From contig NZ_CP046171.1 in assembly GCF_011801125.1 (NCBI RefSeq), forward strand, positions 2,170,001 through 2,234,000: 64,000 nt of DNA. Reading direction: 5' to 3'. The notes below the pieces were generated by a model. The model saw only the letters and a list, made by a program, of their open reading frames with translations, had not been told where the DNA came from and ran no database searches. The position numbers and the translations under genes are program-made. Each line of letters starts with the position of its first letter. The stretch's first letter is position 1. The stretch is from Nocardia brasiliensis (GTDB lineage: Bacteria > Actinomycetota > Actinomycetes > Mycobacteriales > Mycobacteriaceae). This document shows, piece after piece, positions 8,245 through 16,405 of the stretch.

Positions 8245-9120
8245 ATGATCGTGATTCTGACCGCTCTGGGCATCGAGCAGGATGCCGTGCTCGAGCATCT
8301 GGTCGACACCACCGTGTACGAGCACAACATGGGCACGTTGTTCGATGTAGGCACCATCGTGGGGCATCCGGGACATCGTGTGGCTGTGGGGGTCACTGGC
8401 GCCGGGACCACCACGGCGGCGGCACTCACCGAACGCGCACAAGCTGAATTCTCGCCTGCTGCAATGATGTTCGTCGGCATTGCCGGCGGTCTACGGGACA
8501 AGCTGGAGCTAGGTGACGTGGTTGTCGCGACCAAGGTCCACTCCTATCAGGGTGGACGCAGCGAAAATGATGAGTTCTTGGTGCGGCCTCGGTCGTGGGA
8601 GCTATCGCACCGGCTCGACCAGAAGGCGCGACGGCTATGCCGCAAGAACGGTTGGTATGACTGGTTGTCCGAGCACGCGCGAGCGGCCGGACCGAAGGTG
8701 TCCTTCTCGCCTATCGCAGTGGGGGATGTGGTGTTGGACTCCACCACCTCCGAACTCGCGCGCCGCATCCGCACGTCGTTCAACGATGCGGTTGCAGTGG
8801 AGATGGAGGGTTCGGGATTCGCGCATGCAGCGGCCCTGGCCGATCAGGTTCCGGCGGTGGTCGTTCGTGGCATCAGCGACCACGCGAACGGGAGGAAAGC
8901 GCAGGCCGACCGGGCCGGTAGTCAGCTCATCGCTGCACGGAATGCTGCCGCGTTCGCTATTGCTCTGGCAGTTTCTCTTGACCCCCAACCGAATTCAGCG
9001 TCGGATACCGCTGCGCCGGTAGTGCCGTCATTGCCGCCGATCCACAATACGATGGTCGCCCGCGACCATGCGACAGTCGGTGAGCAGGTAGGCGTGCAGA
9101 TCAACTGGGGGCAGCGATGA
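8245..9120 (+). CDS. MTAN/purine-nucleoside-phosphorylase-fold nucleosidase, conflict-system effector candidate
   Basis: This 291-aa protein has a phosphorylase/nucleosidase core like 5'-methylthioadenosine/SAH nucleosidase: GVTGAGTTTAAAL, FVGIAGGLRDKLELGDVVVA, and VEMEGSGFAHAA with the substrate-binding Glu, then RGISDHAN with the catalytic Asp. These enzymes cut the N-glycosidic bond of purine nucleosides or nucleotides. A linker follows and then a short tail motif at residues 268-288 (NTMVARDHATVGEQVGVQIN) that is repeated near the start of the next protein. GGGGAG precedes the ATG. Its stop overlaps the next start (ATGA), so both are translated together. In conflict systems such domains deplete nucleotides; that role here is inferred. 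Confidence 0.82.
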   Translation: MIVILTALGIEQDAVLEHLVDTTVYEHNMGTLFDVGTIVGHPGHRVAVGVTGAGTTTAAALTERAQAEFSPAAMMFVGIAGGLRDKLELGDVVVATKVHSYQGGRSENDEFLVRPRSWELSHRLDQKARRLCRKNGWYDWLSEHARAAGPKVSFSPIAVGDVVLDSTTSELARRIRTSFNDAVAVEMEGSGFAHAAALADQVPAVVVRGISDHANGRKAQADRAGSQLIAARNAAAFAIALAVSLDPQPNSASDTAAPVVPSLPPIHNTMVARDHATVGEQVGVQINWGQR

Positions 9121-10336
9121 TCGCAGATCCCGCCGCAGCCGATATGTCGGTGAACAACCAGTTTTTCGCCGCCGACCACGCGCATGTTGGTCAGCAGATC
9201 GGTACCCAGCACAACTTCGTGGAGCACAAGGAGACGATCTATCACACATCGCCCGACGACTCACCGGACCAGATGCACATAGTGGCCAGAGCGCATCTCG
9301 ACGGCGGCAACCCTCGCGCAGCCGAGGACATTCTGCGTACCCTGCATCACAAGGGGCATGCCACTCCTGAACGCGCATATCTATACGTCTTGTCGATACT
9401 GAGCGACCGTTCGTATGGGGACGTCACGGCCGAGCAGACCAACGAGATCGAAAACGCCACCCGCGTGGTGGCAGGGGAGGGCCCGGGTGAGTGGCAAGAT
9501 GCGCTGGATGTGGTCAACAGACTGCTGCGTTACGCCCATGCTGAGTACAGCGAAGGGGCCGTTGATGACGAATTCGCGACCGCGCTAACGATGTTCGGTG
9601 CGTTGAGTGTGGGTCGGCAAGACGAAATCGACACTCACCTCAGCCGGATTGTTAGCGGTGCCGTGCACGAGAAGCTTGCCGCAAAACGCAAATATCAGGT
9701 CGCAGAACAGCGGATGAGCGCCGATCGAATCGGACGAGCCTGGAAGTTCTTCGAAGCCGATCCTCTACCGCCCGGACTGTGGGTGACAGCGCCGATGCCG
9801 GCCACCACTGTCGACTGGCGCGACGCAATACTCGGCTCGATGGCAACGGTTGCCGCGATGACGGTCATGCTGACGGGGGAGATTACGGCAGTCCTGGTGC
9901 TCGTGCTGCCGCTCGTCGTGGCGGGATTCTTCGTTGCGGTGCGCTGCATGACGGTCTGGCAGACACATTCACGGTACGTCCGCAGTGTGCTGGCACATCG
10001 CGAGCCCCAGCCCGATCAGCTAGAAGGCAGGTTCGACAGACTCATTGACCAGTGCTTCCGAGAGGGCAATCACGTTCACCTATGGGAAAGTAGCGAGGGC
10101 TATCGCGGATATCTCAAGCGCAGATTGCAGTGCCAGTACGGCCCGTACCAATGCCACCCGTTCGAGCTGCAATGGTTGATCCGTTGGCATGCTTCACGGA
10201 TCGGCCGAGGATATGACTATCCGACGGCACGACCTGCTGACGCACAGCGGGCAGCGAATAGCCGGATTTTCGGTGCGATGGCGTGGTTGGTCGCGTTAGT
10301 TGCGTCAGCGCTTGCTGGTGGATTCTGGGCGTTCGT
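9117..10336 (+). CDS. Membrane partner of the nucleosidase, 3' end cut by IS copy 2
   Basis: About 406 island-encoded residues are visible before the frame runs into IS copy 2 and stops at 10373. Residues 14-34 (NQFFAADHAHVGQQIGTQHN) match the nucleosidase tail at 11 of 21 positions. Residues ~50-200 are a helical region that looks TPR-like (AHLDGGNPRAAEDILRTL). Two hydrophobic segments lie at about 236-253 and 256-277, then a basic, aromatic domain and a third hydrophobic segment at ~384-407 that the IS interrupts. I do not recognise a named family. The ATGA overlap and shared motif suggest it tethers or senses for the nucleosidase at the membrane. Confidence 0.75.
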
Positions 10337-10393
10337 TGGAGCGTTCCCGGTTCGGTGGACACGGAGGAGATAGCCGCCTGGTAGCACGGGAGT

Positions 10394-10696
10394 TTGGTGT
10401 TGGGTTCGACGCGGCGTAGTTTCACCGAGGAGTACAAGGCCCAGGCGGTAGGTTTCGTCCTGGATCAGGGTCGGCCGGTGGCCGAGGTGGCGCGCAATAT
10501 CGGCGTGCACGAGATGACGTTGAGGAAATGGGTGAAGAGGGCGAAGGAATCCGGGGTTTCCGGTGACCGGGAGAAGGGACTGACCGACTCGGAACAGGCC
10601 GAGTTGGAACGGTTGCGTGCGGAGAACGCGGAGTTGAAGATGCAGGTCGCGTTCGCAAAAAAAGTTGCGACCTGGTTCGCGAAAGACCAGCGGTGA
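10394..10696 (+). CDS. IS3-family transposase OrfA, copy 2
   Basis: Identical in protein sequence to OrfA of copy 1: HTH, coiled coil and A7 slippery run near the 3' end. Confidence 0.93.
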   Translation: MVLGSTRRSFTEEYKAQAVGFVLDQGRPVAEVARNIGVHEMTLRKWVKRAKESGVSGDREKGLTDSEQAELERLRAENAELKMQVAFAKKVATWFAKDQR

Positions 10697-11577
10697 AATT
10701 CGCCGCGATCGCGGACTGGGCTGCGTCGGGGGAATTCGACATCGAGTTCATGTGCCGGGAACTGGACGTGTCTCGGTCGGGCTACTACAAGTGGAAAGGC
10801 CGCGGTCGCAGCGACCGGGAGCGCGACGATCGCATGCTGACGCTGCTGATCGAGGCGATCCACGCGAAACTGCGTGGCAATCCGGGTGTTCGGCGTGTGC
10901 ACGCGGCGCTGGCGGCGGCCGGGCGGCGGGTCTCGCGTAAGCGGGTGTGGCGGTTGATGCGGGCGGCCGGTCTGCAAGGCCGGTTTCCGAAACCGTTCCG
11001 GCGCACCACGATCCGGGGATCCAAGCCGGTGGACGCCGCGGATCGGATCGGGCGTGATTTCACTGCCGCGCAGCCGAACCAACGCTGGTGCGGTGACATC
11101 ACCTACGTCAAGACCTGGACCGGGTGGGCGTATCTGGCCACCGTGATCGATCTGCACGATCGGGCCGTGGTCGGCTGGGCGATCGCTGATCACATGCGCA
11201 CGTCGCTGGTCACCGACGCCCTCGATATGGCCATCGCGCGCCGACGCCCGGCGAAAGGTGTTGTTTTCCATAGCGATCGCGGAACCCAGTACACCTCGAA
11301 GGAATTCGCGAAATATTGTGCAAAGAATGGTGTCCTACGGTCCCTCGGCCGGACGGGATCGTGCTTCGACAACGCGGTCGCGGAATCGTTCTTCGCGACC
11401 TACAAAAAGGAGCTGGTACACGCTCGTCCGTGGCCGACGGTGAAGTCGCTGCAGAAGGAGACGTTCGACTGGATTGAGTTCTACTACAACACCGTTCGTC
11501 CGCATTCGGCGCTCGGCTATTTGACACCACGGCAATACGAGTTAGGGTACAGAGAAATCAGTCAGATCGCGGCTTGA
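10693..11577 (+). CDS. IS3-family transposase OrfB, copy 2
   Basis: Identical in protein sequence to OrfB of copy 1, with intact Asp-Asp-Glu catalytic residues and the GTGA overlap with orfA. Confidence 0.95.
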   Translation: MKFAAIADWAASGEFDIEFMCRELDVSRSGYYKWKGRGRSDRERDDRMLTLLIEAIHAKLRGNPGVRRVHAALAAAGRRVSRKRVWRLMRAAGLQGRFPKPFRRTTIRGSKPVDAADRIGRDFTAAQPNQRWCGDITYVKTWTGWAYLATVIDLHDRAVVGWAIADHMRTSLVTDALDMAIARRRPAKGVVFHSDRGTQYTSKEFAKYCAKNGVLRSLGRTGSCFDNAVAESFFATYKKELVHARPWPTVKSLQKETFDWIEFYYNTVRPHSALGYLTPRQYELGYREISQIAA

Positions 11578-11607
11578 TCCCGAGTCCACAAAACCGGGAA
11601 CACTCCA

Positions 11608-12884
11608 GTCCTGGATGGCCTTGAGCTGTGCCGTCGTACCCCATCATGCAGCGGCGTCATGCACGAACTCCGAGCCCCGGCGTCGAACTTGCGTCATGAG
11701 CATACCCCGAGGCGGGCCGAGCGCATCGAGCATGATGTGCGCGGCTGCGTCGAAGTCGCCCTCCGGTGACACGATGTGTGCACGAGCCCAGTCGATTAGG
11801 ACGAGCGATCGCCCCCACGGCGAGTTCGAATCGTTCATCTCCGGAAGCGCTTGCTGCACATACTCTTCTACTCGGGCCGGCATGCCCAAGGACAGGTAAG
11901 CGGTGGCTGCGTTGCCTGCTACTTGGGCTGCGCTGTAGCCCTCGAGTGAGATGCTCGAGGGACGCCGGTCGGCGCGCCGGTTCGGGCCAGCATCGTGTAT
12001 GCCGCGTCGACCGCGTGATGTACGCCGTCGATGTCGCCCAGCTTGCCTTTGGCCCGTGCGACGCCGTTGATGGCTAGACGCACGCTCTGAGGTCCGGCCG
12101 CGGCACGGGCCAGGCCGTCTTCGGCGTACGCGAGTGCCTGGTCGAACTGCCCGGCGTAGTACTCGCAGAAACTCTGCATCCCGCGTGCCCACGCCATGAG
12201 ATTGCTGTCCTGGGCGTGACTTCCGAGGAGGAAGGATTCGAGGCAATAGGCTCGTGCGGTCGAGAAGTTGCCAGTCCCCACCGCGATGTAGCCGAGTAAG
12301 CCGGATGTCTCGCTGGCAGTTTCGAAGAGTTGACGACGTTGTGCAGGGTCGCCGCACTGGTCGACGAGTTCGTCGAGCCAATTGCGCTGCTTCCGCAGTG
12401 CTGGAACGAGCGCAGCCGGATCGATCGTCTCGTATTCAGCGATGCTCGAAAGTGTGCTCCCTTGCAACTGTTGAACCACATCCGGGCTGATCGACCGACT
12501 CAGCTTATGGACGCGGGTCAGCACCCCGATGAGTTCTTCGCTGCTTCCCTGGTCCGCCGGGGATTGCGCATCGACTTCGTTTGGTCGCCCACCGGCAATC
12601 ACTGAGGGTGGCAGTGGCTGGTGCCGGGCACGCCACGCATTCTCGCCCTCGGCGACGATCTGATCGAAACGGGCGCGATCATCAGGTGTGGCTCGCTGCT
12701 GGTAAGTCGTGTCGAGGATTGCCTGGGTCGCCGGCCGCGGCGTGACCGAACTCAGCCCGCTGCGCCAGTTGGTGATCGTGGTGGTTTCGACGCCCAGCAC
12801 GGCTGCATATTCACGGATCGAGTGCCGCATTGCTTCTTGCAGTGCAGCGGCCTCGAACCCGGTCCACCGTCGCGCTCGTACCAT
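11608..12884 (-). pseudogene. Decayed XRE-family regulator with TPR-like C-terminus
   Basis: The gene starts at 12884 with an HTH (SIREYAAVLGVETTTITNWR) and runs through a long helical TPR-like region (FSTARAYCLESFLLGSHAQD, WARGMQSFCEYYAGQFDQAL). The first frame stops at 11919. The expected continuation (SSISLEGYSAAQVAGNAATA) is in another frame from about 11958, so a frameshift lies around 11960-11990. That frame then meets a TGA at 11644-11646, after which the same frame would continue WGTTAQLKAIQDW right up to the IS; a CGA-to-TGA change would explain it. IS copy 2 finally removes the 3' end. Intact relatives are actinobacterial XRE regulators. Confidence 0.8.
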
Positions 12885-12959
12885 CGGCTACACCTAATTT
12901 CTAGGGCCTGAACTGGGTGAATGCCTACGCTACGCCCACACTACCCCGACGGTGTGCGG

Positions 12960-13011
12960 TTACGGCCGTAAGCGCCTATAGGCGAAAGTCGAATGCGGTA
13001 CCCGGTACCGC
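12960..13011. promoter_or_regulatory. Three adjacent perfect palindromes in a divergent promoter
   Basis: TTACGGCCGTAA (12960-12971), CGCCTATAGGCG (12973-12984) and GCGGTACC-C-GGTACCGC (12995-13011) lie in the 230-bp gap between the XRE regulator gene and the DUF4254 operon. They look like operators, the natural target being the XRE protein or another dimeric repressor. Confidence 0.65.
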
Positions 13012-13114
13012 GCTGACGCCGTAACTCCTCACGGCGCACCGGCACTCACTGGGCAGGGCCAGTGGCGAGAGCCCGCGGCGCCGGGTACCGCCTGCTGCTG
13101 TCAATCCGGCCGAA

Positions 13115-13651
13115 ATGGAGACCGCGGTGACCATTACGACTTCACCCGAGCTAGTGGATGCGCGAGTTCCGCGCGACAGGGTGGCCGCCGAGACCACCTC
13201 GGATCAACATTCGCTGCCTGACTGGCATCAACTCCTAGCGGCCTTCCGCGGCGAGATCGGCCGGTTGCCGGGTGACAATCTCGTCACGCGTTGGGCGAGC
13301 GACTTCGCGAGTTTGCATCGAGTGCGGCATCTGAACCCGAATCGGTCTGCCGAAATCGACTGCCGCCGTAGGCAGATCGTCATCCTGGTCGACAGCTGGA
13401 CCGAAACGTACGTGACGACAACAAGTCACGGAGGCTCTTCGAGGCGATCTTTCGGGGCCGCCGCTGATCTACTGGCGGCGGCGTATGTTGCTGCGGAGTA
13501 CTGCCTGATGGCTGCGGAGGATGCCTCGGCGGCGCCGGTCCACGCCGCCTGGGAACGGGTGGCCGAGCTGGCGTGTCGCTGGAACGACTTGGTTGCGGAG
13601 AACCCCGGGCGGTGGCAACCCTCCGGTGTCGCCGATCAGGACCGGCGATGA
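13115..13651 (+). CDS. DUF4254-like protein
   Basis: This 178-aa helical protein contains LPDWHQLLAAFRGEIG, a Trp/His-rich middle (RWASDFASLHRVRHLN), RSAEIDCRRRQIVILVDSW and a C-terminal HAAWERVAELACRWNDLV. The pattern fits the DUF4254 family seen in Nocardia and relatives; its function is unknown. Start choice between the ATG at 13115 and a later GTG is open. Its stop overlaps the next start (ATGA at 13648), so it begins a translationally coupled operon with the membrane protein, radical SAM enzyme and exonuclease-kinase. Confidence 0.7.
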   Translation: METAVTITTSPELVDARVPRDRVAAETTSDQHSLPDWHQLLAAFRGEIGRLPGDNLVTRWASDFASLHRVRHLNPNRSAEIDCRRRQIVILVDSWTETYVTTTSHGGSSRRSFGAAADLLAAAYVAAEYCLMAAEDASAAPVHAAWERVAELACRWNDLVAENPGRWQPSGVADQDRR

Positions 13652-14010
13652 CACTCGCTCTGCTGGTTGCCCTGTCGGTGTTCCTGGGCGGAATCGCATT
13701 GGCGTCTGGGCTATTTGGCGTCTTCTGGGCCTTCTTCAAGATGCTGGACCGCTCGGGCGAGGTCACGGTGTTCGACATTCAGCGTCGCCTCTCGCACGAG
13801 AGGCCGATCCAGCCGCTGACTGTTGAGGACGCGTTGACCGAAGAGCCGAACCACCGCGAGTGCAGCGTCGCTCGATGTCACAAGAAGCGTGCGATCAATC
13901 GAGCACTCGCAGCGCAGCGGCGGGACGCGAGGAGTTCGGCCGGCCGGATACCTCCTACTCATGTTTCCCCGATCGAAAGGTGGTCAGAATGGCCGAGCAA
14001 GAGCAGTTAG
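13648..14010 (+). CDS. Small membrane protein of the radical SAM operon
   Basis: The 120-aa protein starts within the upstream stop codon (ATGA). Residues 3-32 form one strong hydrophobic segment (LALLVALSVFLGGIALASGL, FGVFWAFF), followed by a basic, soluble tail with two Cys (ECSVARCHKKR). The end overlaps the next gene by 22 bases. No family was recognised. Its place suggests a membrane partner or anchor for the operon products. Confidence 0.65.
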   Translation: MTLALLVALSVFLGGIALASGLFGVFWAFFKMLDRSGEVTVFDIQRRLSHERPIQPLTVEDALTEEPNHRECSVARCHKKRAINRALAAQRRDARSSAGRIPPTHVSPIERWSEWPSKSS

Positions 14011-15158
14011 GTCGTCGGCAACTGCCGCTACTCACGGCCTCTCAGCGACAGGCGCTGCGTCCTGAGTTGCTGGATGTGATCGAGTACCGGAAGTCCGGTC
14101 TGAGCGTGAATCATGTCGTGGGGTGCCCGCTCGATTGCGGATATTGCATCCGGCATGTGTTCGACAATTTCGGGATGAAGGTGCCTCGTGCGCTGGTCAA
14201 GGATGCGGAGGCGGTGTCGATGCTGTTGGGGCACCGCTATTTTCAGCCGCACATCACGCCGATCCAGCTGTTGAATCGGGCGACCGATCCGATGTTGCCA
14301 CCGGTGAAGCCGCACACCTTCGAGGTGTTGGGGTTGCTCGATCAGCGAGGTCTGACCAATCACGTTCTGGTCATCACCCGGTGGCGTATCGAGCCGCAAG
14401 ATTGTGCGATCCTCAACGGCTTCACCAACATTCGCCTCACCGTATTGGTCACGCATTCCGGTATCGATGACGACCGGATCGAGCCGGTCGACTCGACCAT
14501 CGCCGCCACTTCGTTGCGCACGGCCTTCGCGCAGGCGAACCGATATCGAGTCATCCTGTATTGGCGGCCGATCGTCCCGGCGCTCAACGACACCGACGAA
14601 CACCTCGAGCGGGCGTTCGAGCTCAGCCATCACGCCCATGCGACAGTGTTCACCGGCTTGTTCTACAAGAACCAGATCCGCGACTACTACCAGGCACACG
14701 GGTTGCCCGAGCCCTATCTAGAGGGAGCGCGGCGCAAGGTGTTTCCCGAGGACCTCGAAGCGCGCATCCTGACTGCGGCAACCGAGTACGGGACGGGTTC
14801 GCCGTTGTTCCGCAAGACCAGCTGCGCGGTCACCTACGCTCATGGCGTCGCGGACTACAACGGCCATTACGGTATTCGCGAACTGTGCGACATCTGCCCT
14901 TCCATGCAGCTCGACCGCTGCGCGAAAACCTGGACACGTCCCGATATCGCGCAGGTCGCTGAACTCGCTGAACGGCTCGGCGGCAGTCTGGTGGAGATCA
15001 ACGACCGCGCAGTCGTCGTCGACGGCTTGAGCGAGCAGCCGAGGTATCTGATGCAACACAGCCTGGGCTACCAGGTGCACGACACGGCTCACCCACACCA
15101 CCGCAACCGGCACGGCCGCGCCGACCTCGGCTGGCCGACGACCAAGGAGACGTTGTGA
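13989..15158 (+). CDS. Radical SAM enzyme, spore-photoproduct-lyase-like
   Basis: This 389-aa protein has the [4Fe-4S] motif C46-PLD-C50-GY-C53 (CX3CX2C) just after a strand (VNHVVG), as in radical SAM enzymes that make the 5'-deoxyadenosyl radical. The TIM-barrel part continues with TPIQLLNRATDP and HVLVITRW. The C-terminal part has four more Cys (C279, C300, C303, C311; CDICPSMQLDRC), which could hold an auxiliary Fe-S cluster. The overall pattern is closest to SPL-like (DNA photoproduct repair) proteins, but the substrate is unknown. The ATG at 13989 has AAAGGTGG upstream. The stop overlaps the next start (GTGA). Confidence 0.85.
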   Translation: MAEQEQLGRRQLPLLTASQRQALRPELLDVIEYRKSGLSVNHVVGCPLDCGYCIRHVFDNFGMKVPRALVKDAEAVSMLLGHRYFQPHITPIQLLNRATDPMLPPVKPHTFEVLGLLDQRGLTNHVLVITRWRIEPQDCAILNGFTNIRLTVLVTHSGIDDDRIEPVDSTIAATSLRTAFAQANRYRVILYWRPIVPALNDTDEHLERAFELSHHAHATVFTGLFYKNQIRDYYQAHGLPEPYLEGARRKVFPEDLEARILTAATEYGTGSPLFRKTSCAVTYAHGVADYNGHYGIRELCDICPSMQLDRCAKTWTRPDIAQVAELAERLGGSLVEINDRAVVVDGLSEQPRYLMQHSLGYQVHDTAHPHHRNRHGRADLGWPTTKETL

Positions 15159-16390
15159 ACGAGATCCCGAAAACGCTGCGTGGCAACGACATCGCGGTCG
15201 TCGATGTCGAAGGCAACGGGCGGATACCGCCCGAGATCATCGAGATCGCCGTCCTGTCGATCTCCGGTGAGACGGCCGGGATCGGCGATATGCGGTCGTG
15301 GCTGGTAAAACCACAGCACGAGATCGACCCGATCGTCACCCGTAAGGTGCACGGCATCAAGAACTCCGACGTCGAGGACTGCCCGCGGTGGTTCGAGATC
15401 GCCGCCGACGTCGGCACTGCTCTGACCGGGCGAACTCTGGTGGCCCACAACGCCGCAGTCGAACAGCGAGTACTCGCCGCGCACCTGCCGTATTGGAATC
15501 CGCCGATGGTGCTCGATACGTTGCGATTGGCGAAAGCAGTGTGGCCAGGCCTGCCCAGCTACAGCCTCGGCAAACTCATCGAGCACGCCCGACTCGACCT
15601 TTCGACGGTCTCCGAGCAGGGATACCACCGTGCTGGCTACGACGCGTGGGCTGCCTGGCAGCTGCTTGTGCAGGCTGGTCGCCGACGGCGGGTTGGACTG
15701 GACCGGCCTAGTGAACTCGGCGGCACCGAAACAGTTCGCGCCCAAGGTGGAACCAGAAGGGGGTTTGTGGTGAGCCAGTCCCGTCCCGAAGTCGTACGCC
15801 CGGTCACGATCGCGCTGACCGGCACCCATTCGACCGGCAAGACGACCTGGATCAAGCGGCTCGCGAACGAGTTGCGCCGCAACAGGATCGAGGTCGCCAA
15901 GGTCGCCGACCTCGGACTGCACGCACAACAGGTCGGGCTGCCGATCCTGGCGGACCACACGTGGGCTTCGACCCTGTGGATCATCACGCGCGGGATCAGC
16001 AATGAAATCGAGGCCTGGACCAACGCCGACGTGGTCTTGATCGACCGCAGCGTGCCGGACGCGCTCGCATATTACGAAGCAGCGCTGGAGTATCGCGGTC
16101 AACCGGCCGACCCACACCGCATCGAACACCTCGAAGACTTGGTCGCCAACCACTGTTTCAACTACGACCTGACCTTGCGAACCGTTCTCGATCCGCGGCT
16201 ACCCCTCGGTGTGTGCAAGCCGAGAGATACTGATATCGAGTTCCGTGCGCTCGCCGATCGACATGTGGAGAAGGTGCTCAACCGGTTGGATATTGCCCAC
16301 GACACCCTCCCCGTCGATGGACACGCGCGGGCGCTCGTCGAGACGGTGGCCTACATCAAAGGGCGGCTGGCTGCTCCAATGATGCCGTGA
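15155..16390 (+). CDS. DEDDh 3'-5' exonuclease fused to AAA_28-type kinase/ATPase
   Basis: This 411-aa protein has two parts. Residues ~10-175 are a DnaQ-like exonuclease: D17-x-E19 in VVDVEGNG, H98-NAAVE103, D121, and H158-x4-D163, the complete DEDDh set. Residues ~215-411 are a P-loop domain with Walker A GTHSTGKTT (223-231) and VLIDRSVPDALAYYEAALEY, resembling the NadR-kinase/AAA_28 group. A strong internal ribosome-binding site (AGAAGGGGG, 15755-15763) precedes an in-frame GTG at 15770 (residue 206), so the kinase half may also be made alone. It is the last gene of the operon, ending 15 bp from the convergent relaxase gene. Confidence 0.87.
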   Translation: MNEIPKTLRGNDIAVVDVEGNGRIPPEIIEIAVLSISGETAGIGDMRSWLVKPQHEIDPIVTRKVHGIKNSDVEDCPRWFEIAADVGTALTGRTLVAHNAAVEQRVLAAHLPYWNPPMVLDTLRLAKAVWPGLPSYSLGKLIEHARLDLSTVSEQGYHRAGYDAWAAWQLLVQAGRRRRVGLDRPSELGGTETVRAQGGTRRGFVVSQSRPEVVRPVTIALTGTHSTGKTTWIKRLANELRRNRIEVAKVADLGLHAQQVGLPILADHTWASTLWIITRGISNEIEAWTNADVVLIDRSVPDALAYYEAALEYRGQPADPHRIEHLEDLVANHCFNYDLTLRTVLDPRLPLGVCKPRDTDIEFRALADRHVEKVLNRLDIAHDTLPVDGHARALVETVAYIKGRLAAPMMP

Positions 16391-16405
16391 CGCACGGGTG
16401 TGAAA

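Larger units (their letters stand above)
10337..11607 (+). mobile_element. IS3-family insertion sequence, copy 2 (no target duplication)
   Basis: 1271 bp with the same ends and genes as copy 1. The left flank ends CGT and the right flank begins GTC, so there is no 3-bp target duplication, unlike copies 1, 3 and 4. The simplest reading is a deletion by recombination between two IS copies, leaving one copy between sequences that were not originally adjacent. Confidence 0.93.
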
